A DNA stretch of 48,796 nt from SZAS-103 sp043747745. GTDB taxonomy: Bacteria; Pseudomonadota; Gammaproteobacteria; Xanthomonadales; Xanthomonadaceae. Below, piece after piece: positions 8,166-16,520 of this stretch; position 1 is the first letter of the stretch, and each line of letters starts with the position of its first letter. Below the pieces are notes generated by a model. That model saw nothing but the letters and a program-made list of their open reading frames with translations, was not told the origin of the DNA and searched no databases. The stretch covers positions 1 through 48,796 of the forward strand of contig JAYTOP010000085.1 in the NCBI GenBank assembly GCA_043747745.1. Reading direction: 5' to 3'. Position numbers and translations under genes: made by a program.

Positions 8166-9830
8166 TCAGGACGGATACAGCGGCGGCAGGGTGTCGCCGG
8201 ATGCTTTGCGTGATGCGCGATCAGCCCAGCGCGGCGGCCATTTGAACGCATCGCGCAGTTGTGCAAGCGCCTGCGCGGACGGGGTGCCGTCGGCACTCCA
8301 GCGCGCGGCATCGAATGCAAGCAGCGCATCGCGTTGCGCAGGATCGGCCAAGCGAAGCGCAACCTCGCCCAGATTGCGCGCTGGCGAACCCGGTGCAGCT
8401 TCCGACAATGCCTGCGCGATTGCGGAAGGATCTCCAAGCGCGAGTGCGCGCGACAAGGTCGGCGCGCGACCTGGCGCGTGAGCAACCGCATCCTCCGGCT
8501 GCTCGACGTCGCCGGGATCGGCCGATCCACGACGCCAGCCCCACCACAACGACAACGCGAGCAAGACAGCAAGACTCGCGGTTGCGATCTGCCAGCCGCG
8601 CAATGCGGTTGCGCTAGCGGGCTTGCCACCGGGCGCAGTCGAGATGTTGTCTGCATTCGCCGACGCATGCGTCCCGTTGTCGGTCGGCGTCGAGGCGCCC
8701 GGCAACACCTGCAATGCCGGCAAGGCCGCGTGCGCAATTGCGGCGCGGTCGTTGACCACATCCCACCACGACACGGACACTTCCGGCATGCGCAAGGTTC
8801 CTGCGTTTGCGGGCACGATCGCAAAACGCCGCGAGCGTTCAGCGAGCAGGCGGCCATCGCGTTGTTGCTCGGCAGTGGACGATGGTTCGGGATACACCTG
8901 CGCACCGGGAATTGACGGCAGCGCGATCTCAGGCAATTGCGCTGCACTGACGCCCTCGCCTTCGAGCCTGACCACGATGCTGAAAGGTTCGCCAGCATGC
9001 ACCGGCGGCGTCAGCGGATCGACGACGATTGCGATCGCATGCGCAGGCAGCCACGAGCCATTCGCCTGCGGCGGGCGTGCGCGCACCTGGACATCCAGCT
9101 GTTTGCCGACCGCGCGCGTTGCAGCGCCCCGGTCGAACACATCGTTGCTGTCGCCCATCGCGAGTCCCTGGAATCCCGGCCCCGGGATGTGCATCGCGCC
9201 ACTGCGTTCGGGCTGCAGCAGGTAACGGCGTTCGAGCACATTGTAGCGATGGCCTTGCAGCATCACCGAATTCGTCGTGTCGGTACCGATCTGGCGCGCA
9301 TCGCCATTATCGGGCTTCGGCGCATCGAGCGCGCCATTGAGCAAGGTGACCGCGTAATACAGGCGCTCGGTATAGACCATCGCCTGCTGCACATACGGAT
9401 TGATCGGATCGACCGTGGTCTCGATGAATACGGGTGCGGCGCCGCCGTTCGCTTGCGCCGACGCTTGCGCTGGCTGCTGCGCATTCACGCCAACGCGTAG
9501 CGGCTGGGTGCGTTCGCGACCGACCGTCAACGCGGGAATATCGATCACACCGCTCTTGCGCGGAACCAGTTCGATCGACCATTGGGTAACCGATCGCATG
9601 CTGCCGTTGGCGATGCTGGTCTGGCTGCTGGTGGACGTACCGCGCACGTCGAAGTCCGCGCGCAATGGCGCGAGATCGGGTGGTGCATCCGAGGCATCGG
9701 ACGCGATGGTCAAGGTGACGCTGTCGCCCAGCGCAATGGAATCGCGATTCAACGACGCCTGCACGCCCGCCATCGCATCCGATAACGTGCCGAGCATCAG
9801 CAGGACAAGCATGAGACGCAGGATTTTCAT
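8166..9830 (-). CDS. batD: BatD family protein (last gene of the MoxR/Bat operon)
   Basis: BatD proteins are periplasm-exposed membrane proteins of the Bat (Bacteroides aerotolerance) system, linked to stress tolerance and thought to work with the MoxR ATPase and the VWA proteins. A signal peptide (MKILRLMLVLLMLGTLSDAMA, cleavage near 21) is followed by Ig-like beta-rich repeats (VQASLNRDSIALGDSVTLTI; RGTSTSSQTSIANGSM), which are diagnostic of the family. A single membrane span lies near 412-432 (WQIATASLAVLLALSLWWGW), with a cytoplasmic tail of about 120 residues. The 554 residues fit. Its ATG overlaps the stop of batBC as ATGA, so translation is coupled. Biochemical role remains unknown for the family. 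Confidence 0.9.
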   Translation of the reverse strand: MKILRLMLVLLMLGTLSDAMAGVQASLNRDSIALGDSVTLTIASDASDAPPDLAPLRADFDVRGTSTSSQTSIANGSMRSVTQWSIELVPRKSGVIDIPALTVGRERTQPLRVGVNAQQPAQASAQANGGAAPVFIETTVDPINPYVQQAMVYTERLYYAVTLLNGALDAPKPDNGDARQIGTDTTNSVMLQGHRYNVLERRYLLQPERSGAMHIPGPGFQGLAMGDSNDVFDRGAATRAVGKQLDVQVRARPPQANGSWLPAHAIAIVVDPLTPPVHAGEPFSIVVRLEGEGVSAAQLPEIALPSIPGAQVYPEPSSTAEQQRDGRLLAERSRRFAIVPANAGTLRMPEVSVSWWDVVNDRAAIAHAALPALQVLPGASTPTDNGTHASANADNISTAPGGKPASATALRGWQIATASLAVLLALSLWWGWRRGSADPGDVEQPEDAVAHAPGRAPTLSRALALGDPSAIAQALSEAAPGSPARNLGEVALRLADPAQRDALLAFDAARWSADGTPSAQALAQLRDAFKWPPRWADRASRKASGDTLPPLYPS

Positions 9831-11755
9831 TTGTCACCCTCCTGCTGGTGGCGTGCATAGTCCAATGCGAACTTGCGGCGCAACAGACCGCCCGGGTCGT
9901 CCGGAACGCGTTGCAGCAAGGCCTCGATCGCTTCGCGCTGTTCGCGCTGCTGCGTGGATTCTTTCGCGACCATCGCATCGCGCCTTGCATTCGGATCGGT
10001 CGGCTTGCGATTGCCAAGAGCCTGCTGTAACGCGCGCTTTTCCGCCGCGTCGGCCTGAGCCTGCTTATTCTGATCGGGCGCTGGTTGTTGTTGCTGGCTC
10101 GGCTGCTCTTGATCCTGCCGCTGTTGATCCTGATTCTTCTGGTTTTTTTTCTGCTGGTCTTTGCCTTGCTGGCTTTGCTGCTTCTGGTCTTGTTGCTGTT
10201 GGTTCTGGTTCTGCTCTTGCTGCCCCTGTTGCTGGGCTTGCTGCTGGTTCTGCTGCATGTTTTCCTGATTCCGGCTTTGTCCGTCCTGATCCTGCTTCGG
10301 CCGGCCCTGTTGTCGATTTTGTTGTTGCTGGTCCTGTTTCTGATTGCCTTGCTGTTGTTGTTTCTCGTCTTGCTGTTGCCGGTGCAGTTGCTCGACGAGC
10401 CTGAGATTGGCTTGTGCGTCGGCCATGCCCGGGCGCTGCTGAAGAGCGCGTTTGTAAGCTGCGATCGCTTCCGGATACTGCTTGAGTTGCGCAAGCGCAT
10501 TGCCACGGTTGTAGTGCGCATCGGCATTGTCGAGCGCCGTCCAGCCGCGCGCAGCCGCTGCGAAATCGCCGCTGCGATACGCTGCAGCCGCACGTTGTTC
10601 GGGCGTGCGTGCAAGTGCGCTAGCCGCTTTCGTATCGCCTGTCCGCAACGCATGGTCGGCGCGTTGATCGGTGCGCTGCCAGAGCGCATTCCACCAGTTC
10701 GCATCGGCGGCGGCGGCGCGCTGGATCGGCATCGCGAGCGTCGCAAGCAACACCACCGCAAGCCAGCCGCGGCGAAATCCCAATGCGACCAGCGGCAGCA
10801 CGGCAAGCAGCAGCAACGGCCCGTCGTCGCGCCAGCGCAACGACTCCGCATCGCCGCGATGCACGCCGTCATCGGTCTGGCTATCGAGTACGCCAAGCGC
10901 ATCCAGATCGCTTGCATCAGCGCTCAATGCTGCGTAGCGACCACCGCCACTGCGCGACAAGGCACGCAACGCGTCGGCATCCAGTCGCGCGATCTGCATC
11001 GCGCCAGTGGCATCCTGCGCGAACGTGCCGTCGGCCGATGGCAAGGGCGCGCCAGTCGCGGTGCCGACACCGAGTACATCGACGCTGTAACCCTTCGCCC
11101 ATGCATTGCGCGCGGCAACCTGCGCCGCTGCATCGGCAGCATCGCTGAGGATGAGGATCTGTCCATGCGCATAGCCAGCCTGCGCGAGCAGATTGGCAGC
11201 GCGGCCGATTGCGCGATCTGCGCGTTGTCCATCGACCGGCATGGTATCGGGCGCGAGGGCAGCCAGCAGATCGCGCAGGTTGTTGGCATCGTCGCTCAGC
11301 GGCGCGACGGTGAAGGCATCGCCTGCATAGGCGACCAGGCCGATCTGTCCGCCCTTGCGCGCGACCATCAACTGCTCGATCTTCAAGCGTGCGCGCAGCA
11401 AGCGCGATGGCGGCAGGTCCGCCGCGAGCATGTGCGAGGACACATCCAGCACCACCACCAACGGCGCAGACGGCGCATACAACGGGGCCGGTAGTTGTCG
11501 CCACGACGGCCCGGCCAGTGCAAGCACCGACAATGCGTACGTTGCAACGAACAACCACACGACGCGTTGCGTCGATGTCGGCACGATTTGCAACAGGCTC
11601 GGCAGCAGATGCGCATCCACCGCGTGCCGCCACGGCGTATCCATGTTCGCGTGGCGACGCTGCAGCCACCACAACAGCGGCAGCGCGAGCAGCGCCAGCA
11701 TCCACCATGGGCGCAGCAGGTGCGGAACGATCGCAGCGAACCCTGCAACGTTCAT
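9827..11755 (-). CDS. batB: BatB-BatC fusion: VWA domain, TPR and Gln-rich tail
   Basis: An inner-membrane von Willebrand A protein of the Bat system, fused to a tetratricopeptide part that is a separate gene (batC) in some bacteria. Two membrane spans lie near 12-33 and 66-82. The VWA domain spans about 97-300, and a third hydrophobic pair near 325-365 (DDGPLLLLAVLPLVALGF). A TPR follows near 420-455 (DAHYNRGNALAQLKQYPEAI), then a 110-residue Gln/Asp/Lys-rich tract (458-567) and a conserved C-terminus. The metal-ion (MIDAS) motif, normally DxSxS, reads DVSSH at 104-108, so the second serine is replaced by histidine. I chose the ATG at 11755, which overlaps the batA stop as ATGA; the frame runs upstream to 11833 inside batA. 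Total 642 residues. Confidence 0.9.
   Translation of the reverse strand: MNVAGFAAIVPHLLRPWWMLALLALPLLWWLQRRHANMDTPWRHAVDAHLLPSLLQIVPTSTQRVVWLFVATYALSVLALAGPSWRQLPAPLYAPSAPLVVVLDVSSHMLAADLPPSRLLRARLKIEQLMVARKGGQIGLVAYAGDAFTVAPLSDDANNLRDLLAALAPDTMPVDGQRADRAIGRAANLLAQAGYAHGQILILSDAADAAAQVAARNAWAKGYSVDVLGVGTATGAPLPSADGTFAQDATGAMQIARLDADALRALSRSGGGRYAALSADASDLDALGVLDSQTDDGVHRGDAESLRWRDDGPLLLLAVLPLVALGFRRGWLAVVLLATLAMPIQRAAAADANWWNALWQRTDQRADHALRTGDTKAASALARTPEQRAAAAYRSGDFAAAARGWTALDNADAHYNRGNALAQLKQYPEAIAAYKRALQQRPGMADAQANLRLVEQLHRQQQDEKQQQQGNQKQDQQQQNRQQGRPKQDQDGQSRNQENMQQNQQQAQQQGQQEQNQNQQQQDQKQQSQQGKDQQKKNQKNQDQQRQDQEQPSQQQQPAPDQNKQAQADAAEKRALQQALGNRKPTDPNARRDAMVAKESTQQREQREAIEALLQRVPDDPGGLLRRKFALDYARHQQEGDK
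10055..10384 (-). repeat. Gln-rich low-complexity coding tract in batBC
   Basis: About 110 codons, mostly CAG/CAA with AAA/GAT/AAC, encode a hydrophilic linker. Read on the opposite strand it gives a false poly-leucine 'membrane protein'. Such CAG/CAA-rich DNA is prone to slippage, so its length may vary between strains. Confidence 0.85.
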
Positions 11756-12762
11756 GCGACGCTCCGTCGCATGGTCATGCCCGGCACGCCGATGAGCAGG
11801 CCACAGAGCAGCAGCGCGACTGCGAGCGGCCACGGGTACAACTCGCTGCGCGGACGTTCGATGCGGCCAGTGCGCAGGGTCGGTTCGATGCGATCGAGTT
11901 CGGCATAGATGCCTGCAAGCGCTTCGGTATCGCGCGCGCGGAAAAAGCGGCCGCCTGTGCGTTGTGCGATCGCGCGCAAGGTCGCTTCATCGACGCTGTC
12001 GTCCATCGTCGGCAACGCGAATCCCATGAGCGGATTGGATTCGCCATCGCCGCCGAAACCGATCGTGTAGATGCGCAAATGTTCAGCGGCAGCGATCTCG
12101 GTCGCCTTCAGCGGATCGATCGCGCCGGCATTGTTGACGCCATCCGTGAGCAGGATCAGGACGTGCGTCGACGGGGCGCCGGCCTGCTTCGCCTGCGCAC
12201 GCAGGCGTTTGACTGCGAGCGCGATCGCATCGCCGATCGCCGTGTTCTGGCCGGCGAGCCCAACCTCGCTGGACAGCAATTGCTGGCGCACGGTCTCGCG
12301 ATCCCAGGTCAGTGGCGTGACGGCATACGCCTGGGTTCCGAACACGATCAGGCCGATGCGATCGCCGACACGACGGCTCAGGAAGTCGCCGAGCACGGCC
12401 TTGATCGCGGTGAGCCGATCGACCGCTGCGCCGCCCAGCTGCATGTCTTCCTGGTGCATGCTGCCGGACAGGTCCACCGCGAGCAGCAGGTCGCGCCCGC
12501 TATGCGGCGGCTGCACGCGATCGCCGAGTTGTTGCGGACGCGCAGCGGCAATGCACAGCAACAGCCAACCGAGCAACGCCAGCCAGCGACGCATTTGTGG
12601 GCGGCGCGAACGACCCGCGGATGCACGCATCGCCTCGAAGGCACGCGCATACGGAACCCGCAGCGCGGCCTGCAATCGCTGCGGTGCGGCGGGCAAGAAT
12701 CGCATCGCCAGCCACGGCAGCGGCAACGCGAGCAAGACCCATGGCCACGCGAACTCAGGCAT
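11752..12762 (-). CDS. batA: BatA family VWA domain membrane protein
   Basis: BatA is an inner-membrane protein with a von Willebrand A domain facing the periplasm, part of the MoxR/Bat system. An N-terminal membrane span (EFAWPWVLLALPLPWLAMRF) and a second one near 55-72 precede the VWA domain. That domain has an intact MIDAS: DLSGSM near 91-96, then a threonine in LLTDGVNNAGAI. A C-terminal span (LYPWPLAVALLLCGLLIGVP) closes the 336-residue protein, a normal length. I chose the ATG at 12762, which overlaps the end of the DUF4381 gene by 8 bases; the open frame to 13056 lies inside that gene. Stop and next start overlap as ATGA. Confidence 0.94.
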   Translation of the reverse strand: MPEFAWPWVLLALPLPWLAMRFLPAAPQRLQAALRVPYARAFEAMRASAGRSRRPQMRRWLALLGWLLLCIAAARPQQLGDRVQPPHSGRDLLLAVDLSGSMHQEDMQLGGAAVDRLTAIKAVLGDFLSRRVGDRIGLIVFGTQAYAVTPLTWDRETVRQQLLSSEVGLAGQNTAIGDAIALAVKRLRAQAKQAGAPSTHVLILLTDGVNNAGAIDPLKATEIAAAEHLRIYTIGFGGDGESNPLMGFALPTMDDSVDEATLRAIAQRTGGRFFRARDTEALAGIYAELDRIEPTLRTGRIERPRSELYPWPLAVALLLCGLLIGVPGMTMRRSVA

Positions 12763-13222
12763 CGTCGCGCTCCAGCAATGCCCTGAATCGCGCACGTGCA
12801 AGCGCCAGCGTTGGCGCGATGTCGTCGGCGATGTCGCGCCGGAAACCGCCGTCGCGCAGCAAGCGACCGGGGCCATTCGTGAAGGGTCGGGCCGGATCGT
12901 CGCCATCGAGGAAACGCAGCCACGCATCGCCTTCGAGCAATGCTGCAGCGGAGTCGCGCGCCCTTGCCGCACGACGCAACAGCAGCGATGCGGCGGCAAG
13001 TCTTGCGGGAGCTTCGTGCGCATCGGCAAGTGCGCGGTCGTAGTCGCCAAGGCCATTGCGGATGCGGTGCCGACGATGCCGGACCCGAAACAGACGGCGT
13101 GTGATCCACACCAGCGCGATGATCAGCAAGGCAGCGAGCACCCACCACCCCGGTGCCGGCGGCCACCAGTCAGGCGCTGGCGGCAAGTGGATGTCGCGCA
13201 GTGCGGGTCCGGGATCGGTCAT
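12755..13222 (-). CDS. DUF4381 domain-containing membrane protein
   Basis: A small protein (155 residues) found between the DUF58 and batA genes in proteobacterial Bat operons. The N-terminus has the family hallmark RDIHLPPAPDWWPPAPGWW, then one membrane span (VLAALLIIALVWITRRLF) and a cytoplasmic helical domain with GDAWLRFLDGDD and FTNGPGRLL. It probably anchors or adapts the MoxR-DUF58-VWA complex; that role is inference. The start at 13222 was picked because homology begins there. It is 13 bp after the DUF58 stop. Confidence 0.87.
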   Translation of the reverse strand: MTDPGPALRDIHLPPAPDWWPPAPGWWVLAALLIIALVWITRRLFRVRHRRHRIRNGLGDYDRALADAHEAPARLAAASLLLRRAARARDSAAALLEGDAWLRFLDGDDPARPFTNGPGRLLRDGGFRRDIADDIAPTLALARARFRALLERDDA

Positions 13223-13235
13223 GGTCGGGAGCACG

Positions 13236-14153
13236 TCATGCGGCGATGCGACGCTGGTCGAGCAGGGCCGACAGCAGCGTGTCGGTGCCGTCGTCGCTGC
13301 GCAAGAGACGCACGCGCGCTCCCATTCCCTGCAATCGCTTGCTCTGCGCCTGCACTTCATCGGCGAAGGCATGCCGCCAGCGCGCGCGCGCAACCGGGCT
13401 GTCGAGATCGAACTCCATGCGTGCATCGCCGAGCGCGAACGGCAGGCGCTCGCGCGGCGGTTGCATTTCCAGTGGATCGGTCAGCAACACGGCGAGCAGG
13501 TTGTGATGCATTGCGAGCGCGGCAAGGCGGCCTTGCGCGACGTCCGCCAGCGATGCCGCATCGGCGAGGACGATCAGGCTCGCGCCTGGATGCAGCAGGC
13601 GTGTCGCGGTCGCCAGGGCATGATCGAGTCCGAGATCCGCAGCGGGCGGTTGCGCATACCAGCGCACGAGAGCATCGAGCGTGCGCAGCGCACCGCGACT
13701 GCCTCCGCCCGGCATGATGGGCGGTTCCGACGACGTGCCGCGCAAGGCACCGATACGATCACCGCGGCGCTGCGCTGCCCAAGCCGCGACCGCGCCAGCG
13801 CGCGCTGCCTGCACCGACTTGAAACGCACGCGGGTGCCAAAATACAGCTGCGGTGCAGTGTCCGCGACGATCAGGGTGATCCGCTCGCGTTCGGCCTGGA
13901 ACAGTTTCGTGTGCGGCTTGCCGCTGCGCGCGGTGAGCCGCCAGTCGATGTGACGCGCGTCATCGCCAGGCGCGTACGGACGCGATTCGGCGTATTCCAT
14001 GCCACGACCACGGAATGGCGATGGCGCGGGACCGGTGACGCTCGCGGCGCCGCGTTGCGCGGGCGGCCAGCCGCGCACGCGTTCGCGCAGCGCGATCAGC
14101 TCGGACAGGCTGGGCTGCAATCCATCGAGATGCGGCGACATCGGCGCGGCCAT
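13236..14153 (-). CDS. DUF58 domain-containing protein (MoxR-associated)
   Basis: DUF58 proteins have a degenerate VWA-like fold and are almost always encoded next to moxR. The family signature is present as GRGMEYAESRPYAPGDDARH followed by IDWRLTARSGKPHTKLFQAE (about residues 50-90). A VWA-like core follows (LIVADTAPQLYFGT; LIVLADAASLADVAQG). I chose the ATG at 14153 because it sits 8 bp after the moxR stop (305 residues); an ATG at 14141 is equally possible. There are no transmembrane segments in this version, so it is probably cytosolic and bound to the complex. Confidence 0.88.
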   Translation of the reverse strand: MAAPMSPHLDGLQPSLSELIALRERVRGWPPAQRGAASVTGPAPSPFRGRGMEYAESRPYAPGDDARHIDWRLTARSGKPHTKLFQAERERITLIVADTAPQLYFGTRVRFKSVQAARAGAVAAWAAQRRGDRIGALRGTSSEPPIMPGGGSRGALRTLDALVRWYAQPPAADLGLDHALATATRLLHPGASLIVLADAASLADVAQGRLAALAMHHNLLAVLLTDPLEMQPPRERLPFALGDARMEFDLDSPVARARWRHAFADEVQAQSKRLQGMGARVRLLRSDDGTDTLLSALLDQRRIAA

Positions 14154-14160
14154 GTGGATT

Positions 14161-15150
14161 TCAGGGCAGCGGGACACGTTCGAGCAGTGCGCGCACCAAT
14201 CGTTCGCCATCCCAGCCTTCGGCGATCGCCTCGTAACTGGGCAGGATGCGGTGGCGCAACACGTCGGGCGCGACCGCCTGCACGTCCTCGGGCGTGACGA
14301 AATCGCGACCGCTCAACCACGCGCGTGCACGCGCGCAACGTTCCAGCGCGATCGATCCGCGCGGACTTGCGCCCCAGGCGATCTTCGCGGCGAGCGCGGG
14401 GTCGTAGCGCGCCGCGTCGCGGCTGGCCAGCACAAGTTCCACGAGGTAGCGCTCGAGCGCCGGCGCAAGGTGCAGGTCGAGCACGGCGGTACGCGCGTCG
14501 AACAACTCCTGCTGGGTCAGCATGCGCGCAGGCACTGGAGCGGCGTGCATGGACGAACGCGCGCGCTCGCGCACGAGGCGCAGGATCTCGGTTTCGGTGC
14601 CGGCTTCGGGATAGCCGACACGCACATGCATCAGGAAGCGGTCGAGTTGCGCCTCCGGTAGTGCGTAAGTGCCTTCCTGCTCGATCGGATTCTGCGTCGC
14701 CATCACCAGGAACAGTTGCGGCAACGGATAGGTCGTGCGGCCGACGGTAATCTGGCGCTCGCCCATCGCCTCGAGCAGCGCCGACTGCACCTTCGGTGGC
14801 GCGCGGTTGACCTCGTCGGCGAGCAGCAAGTTGTGGAACATCGGGCCGGGCTGAAACTCGAAACGTCCATCGGTCGCGCGCCAGATATCCGTACCCGTGA
14901 GGTCGGCTGGCAGCAGATCCGGGGTGAACTGCATGCGGCTGAAGTCGGCTTCGATGCGCGCTGCGAGTTCCTTGACGGCGGTGGTCTTGGCGAGGCCTGG
15001 CGCTCCTTCGACCAGCAGGTGGCCATCGGCAAGCAGCGCGATCAGCAGGCGTTCGACTAGTGCGGCCTGGCCGATCACCGCCGCCGACAGATCGACGCGC
15101 AGGGCGGCAAAACGGGCATGCAGGCTGGAAGTATCGATGGGAGTGTCCAT
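14161..15150 (-). CDS. moxR: MoxR family AAA+ ATPase
   Basis: MoxR ATPases are AAA+ chaperone-like enzymes that act with VWA proteins, often in metal insertion or envelope stress; the target of this one is unknown. Walker A is GAPGLAKT (49-56) and Walker B LLLADE (108-113), followed by NRAPPKVQSALLEAMGE. Sensor 1 lies in MATQNPIEQEGTYALPEAQ and the arginine-finger region follows in LDRFLMHVRVGYP. The 329 residues are standard. It is the first gene of the six-gene operon that ends with batD, and 103 bp separate it from the EAL gene upstream, where the promoter should lie. Confidence 0.94.
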   Translation of the reverse strand: MDTPIDTSSLHARFAALRVDLSAAVIGQAALVERLLIALLADGHLLVEGAPGLAKTTAVKELAARIEADFSRMQFTPDLLPADLTGTDIWRATDGRFEFQPGPMFHNLLLADEVNRAPPKVQSALLEAMGERQITVGRTTYPLPQLFLVMATQNPIEQEGTYALPEAQLDRFLMHVRVGYPEAGTETEILRLVRERARSSMHAAPVPARMLTQQELFDARTAVLDLHLAPALERYLVELVLASRDAARYDPALAAKIAWGASPRGSIALERCARARAWLSGRDFVTPEDVQAVAPDVLRHRILPSYEAIAEGWDGERLVRALLERVPLP

Positions 15151-15253
15151 GCGTAGGCGATAGAGTTCGGCGGAGCAATTGGTGGTGCGGATGTTGCACG
15201 ATTTCGACCGAAGCGTCCTGCGAAGGTTCCATCACGCGTGCTGAAACAGAAAA

Positions 15254-16441
15254 TCAGCGCTTGGCGACCGTAGCTTCCAGCGTCTCGGGCTTGCCGATCA
15301 GATAGCCCTGCGCATAGCGGCAGCCCAACTCGCGCAACAGGTCGAGTTGCTCGGGTGTCTCCACGCCTTCCACCACGAGATCGGCGTGGATTGCGTGACC
15401 CAGCGCGATGACTGCACGCACGATGCTCATCGCGCGCTCTGAAACGAACATCTCGCGCACGAAGGCCTGATCGATCTTGATCGCGTCGAAATCGAGCTGG
15501 TGCAGGTGGGTGAGATTCGAATAACCGGTACCGAAATCGTCGAGGGACACGGCGATATGGTTCGCATGGCAATGTTGGATGATATCGGCCACCTGCAGGT
15601 AGTCGAGCGACTGGCTTTCAGTGATCTCGACCTTGATGCAGCCGGGCGGCAGGCCAAGCGTCTGTCTGCGTTCGACCAATCGCTGCATCAGCCCTGCGTT
15701 GGCCAACTGGCGCGCGGAGACGTTGACCGCGATAAACGGCATCGGGTCAGACCGCAGGCGCTCGAGTGCGGCGCAGGCGGCGTCGAGCACATACTCGCCG
15801 ACCGGTACGATCAACGAGGTTTCCTCGGCGAGCCTGATGAATTCGTCTGGCGAAACCGGGCCGCGCGTCGGATGTTCCCAACGTACCAGCGCTTCGTACC
15901 CGGCGATGTGATTGCTCGCGATCTCCAGGATCGGTTGATAACAGACTTCGAGTTTCCGTTTGGAAAGCGCATCACGCAGATGGCTTTCGAGACGGAACTT
16001 GCTCAGGCCAGGGTCGGCCTCGGCCTCCGCATCCGAAGCGAGGGGTTCAGGCACATCGACATCGGCGAGCACGCTCCCACGCAACAAGGACAGCATGCCG
16101 CGATAGCGTTTCATCTGGCCGTCGAGCAGCATGCGAATGATCGGGTCGGCATCGGCCAAGCGATCCCTGATCTGCTCGCTGTCGATGACCAGCAGCACGC
16201 TGTCGACCAGGGCAACTGCGGTCGCTGTACGCTGCGAGTGGTCCACCACCGACATTTCTCCGAGCAATTCACCGGGACCGAGCCGTGCAATCACCATCGG
16301 CCGGTTCGGTTCATCGGCACGAGTGGCTCGGACAGAACGAATCTCGACCGCGCCTTCCTCGATGAGAAACGCCGAGGAAGGTGTATCGCCCTCGCGGAAC
16401 AGGCATTCGCCAGCGGTCAGGATCTTGCGCAGCAACGCCAT
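15254..16441 (-). CDS. Cyclic nucleotide-binding domain / EAL domain c-di-GMP phosphodiesterase
   Basis: A soluble signalling enzyme. Residues about 1-115 form a cNMP-binding (CAP_ED) domain with REGDTPSSAFLIEEGAVEI and a phosphate-binding-cassette-like GELLGEMSVVDHSQRTAT. Residues about 150-395 form an EAL domain that would cleave cyclic di-GMP. Catalytic motifs are complete: EAL at 183-185 (YEALVRW), the NVS asparagine, EITES, DDFGTGYS, the lysine in IKIDQAF, EGVE and QGYLIGKP. I chose the ATG at 16441, because the longer frame (to 16477) begins inside the terminator hairpin behind pilQ. Its position right after pilMNOPQ suggests a tie between second messengers and pilus function, but the terminator between them argues for mostly separate transcription. 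Confidence 0.9.
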   Translation of the reverse strand: MALLRKILTAGECLFREGDTPSSAFLIEEGAVEIRSVRATRADEPNRPMVIARLGPGELLGEMSVVDHSQRTATAVALVDSVLLVIDSEQIRDRLADADPIIRMLLDGQMKRYRGMLSLLRGSVLADVDVPEPLASDAEAEADPGLSKFRLESHLRDALSKRKLEVCYQPILEIASNHIAGYEALVRWEHPTRGPVSPDEFIRLAEETSLIVPVGEYVLDAACAALERLRSDPMPFIAVNVSARQLANAGLMQRLVERRQTLGLPPGCIKVEITESQSLDYLQVADIIQHCHANHIAVSLDDFGTGYSNLTHLHQLDFDAIKIDQAFVREMFVSERAMSIVRAVIALGHAIHADLVVEGVETPEQLDLLRELGCRYAQGYLIGKPETLEATVAKR

Positions 16442-16460
16442 GTCCTTGTGTTGACCCTCA

Positions 16461-16489
16461 AAATGAAAGGGCCGCAAAGCGGCCCTTTC
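16461..16489 (-). terminator. Rho-independent terminator behind pilQ
   Basis: On the minus strand an 11-bp perfect stem (GAAAGGGCCGC / GCGGCCCTTTC, 16465-16489, loop of three) is followed by ATTTTG. It lies 32 bp past the pilQ stop and before the EAL gene start, so it should end the pilMNOPQ transcript. Confidence 0.85.
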
Positions 16490-16520
16490 ACGACAGTACC
16501 AGGTTGATCCAGGTCAGGCA

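Noticed and set aside
10085..11494. Long plus-strand frame with a poly-leucine/isoleucine start that looks like a membrane protein
   Set aside because: It is the complement of the Gln-rich tract and VWA region of batBC; the real gene is on the minus strand with clear homology.
16441..16477. Start of the EAL gene at 16477
   Set aside because: It would begin inside the stem of the pilQ terminator and adds no conserved residues.
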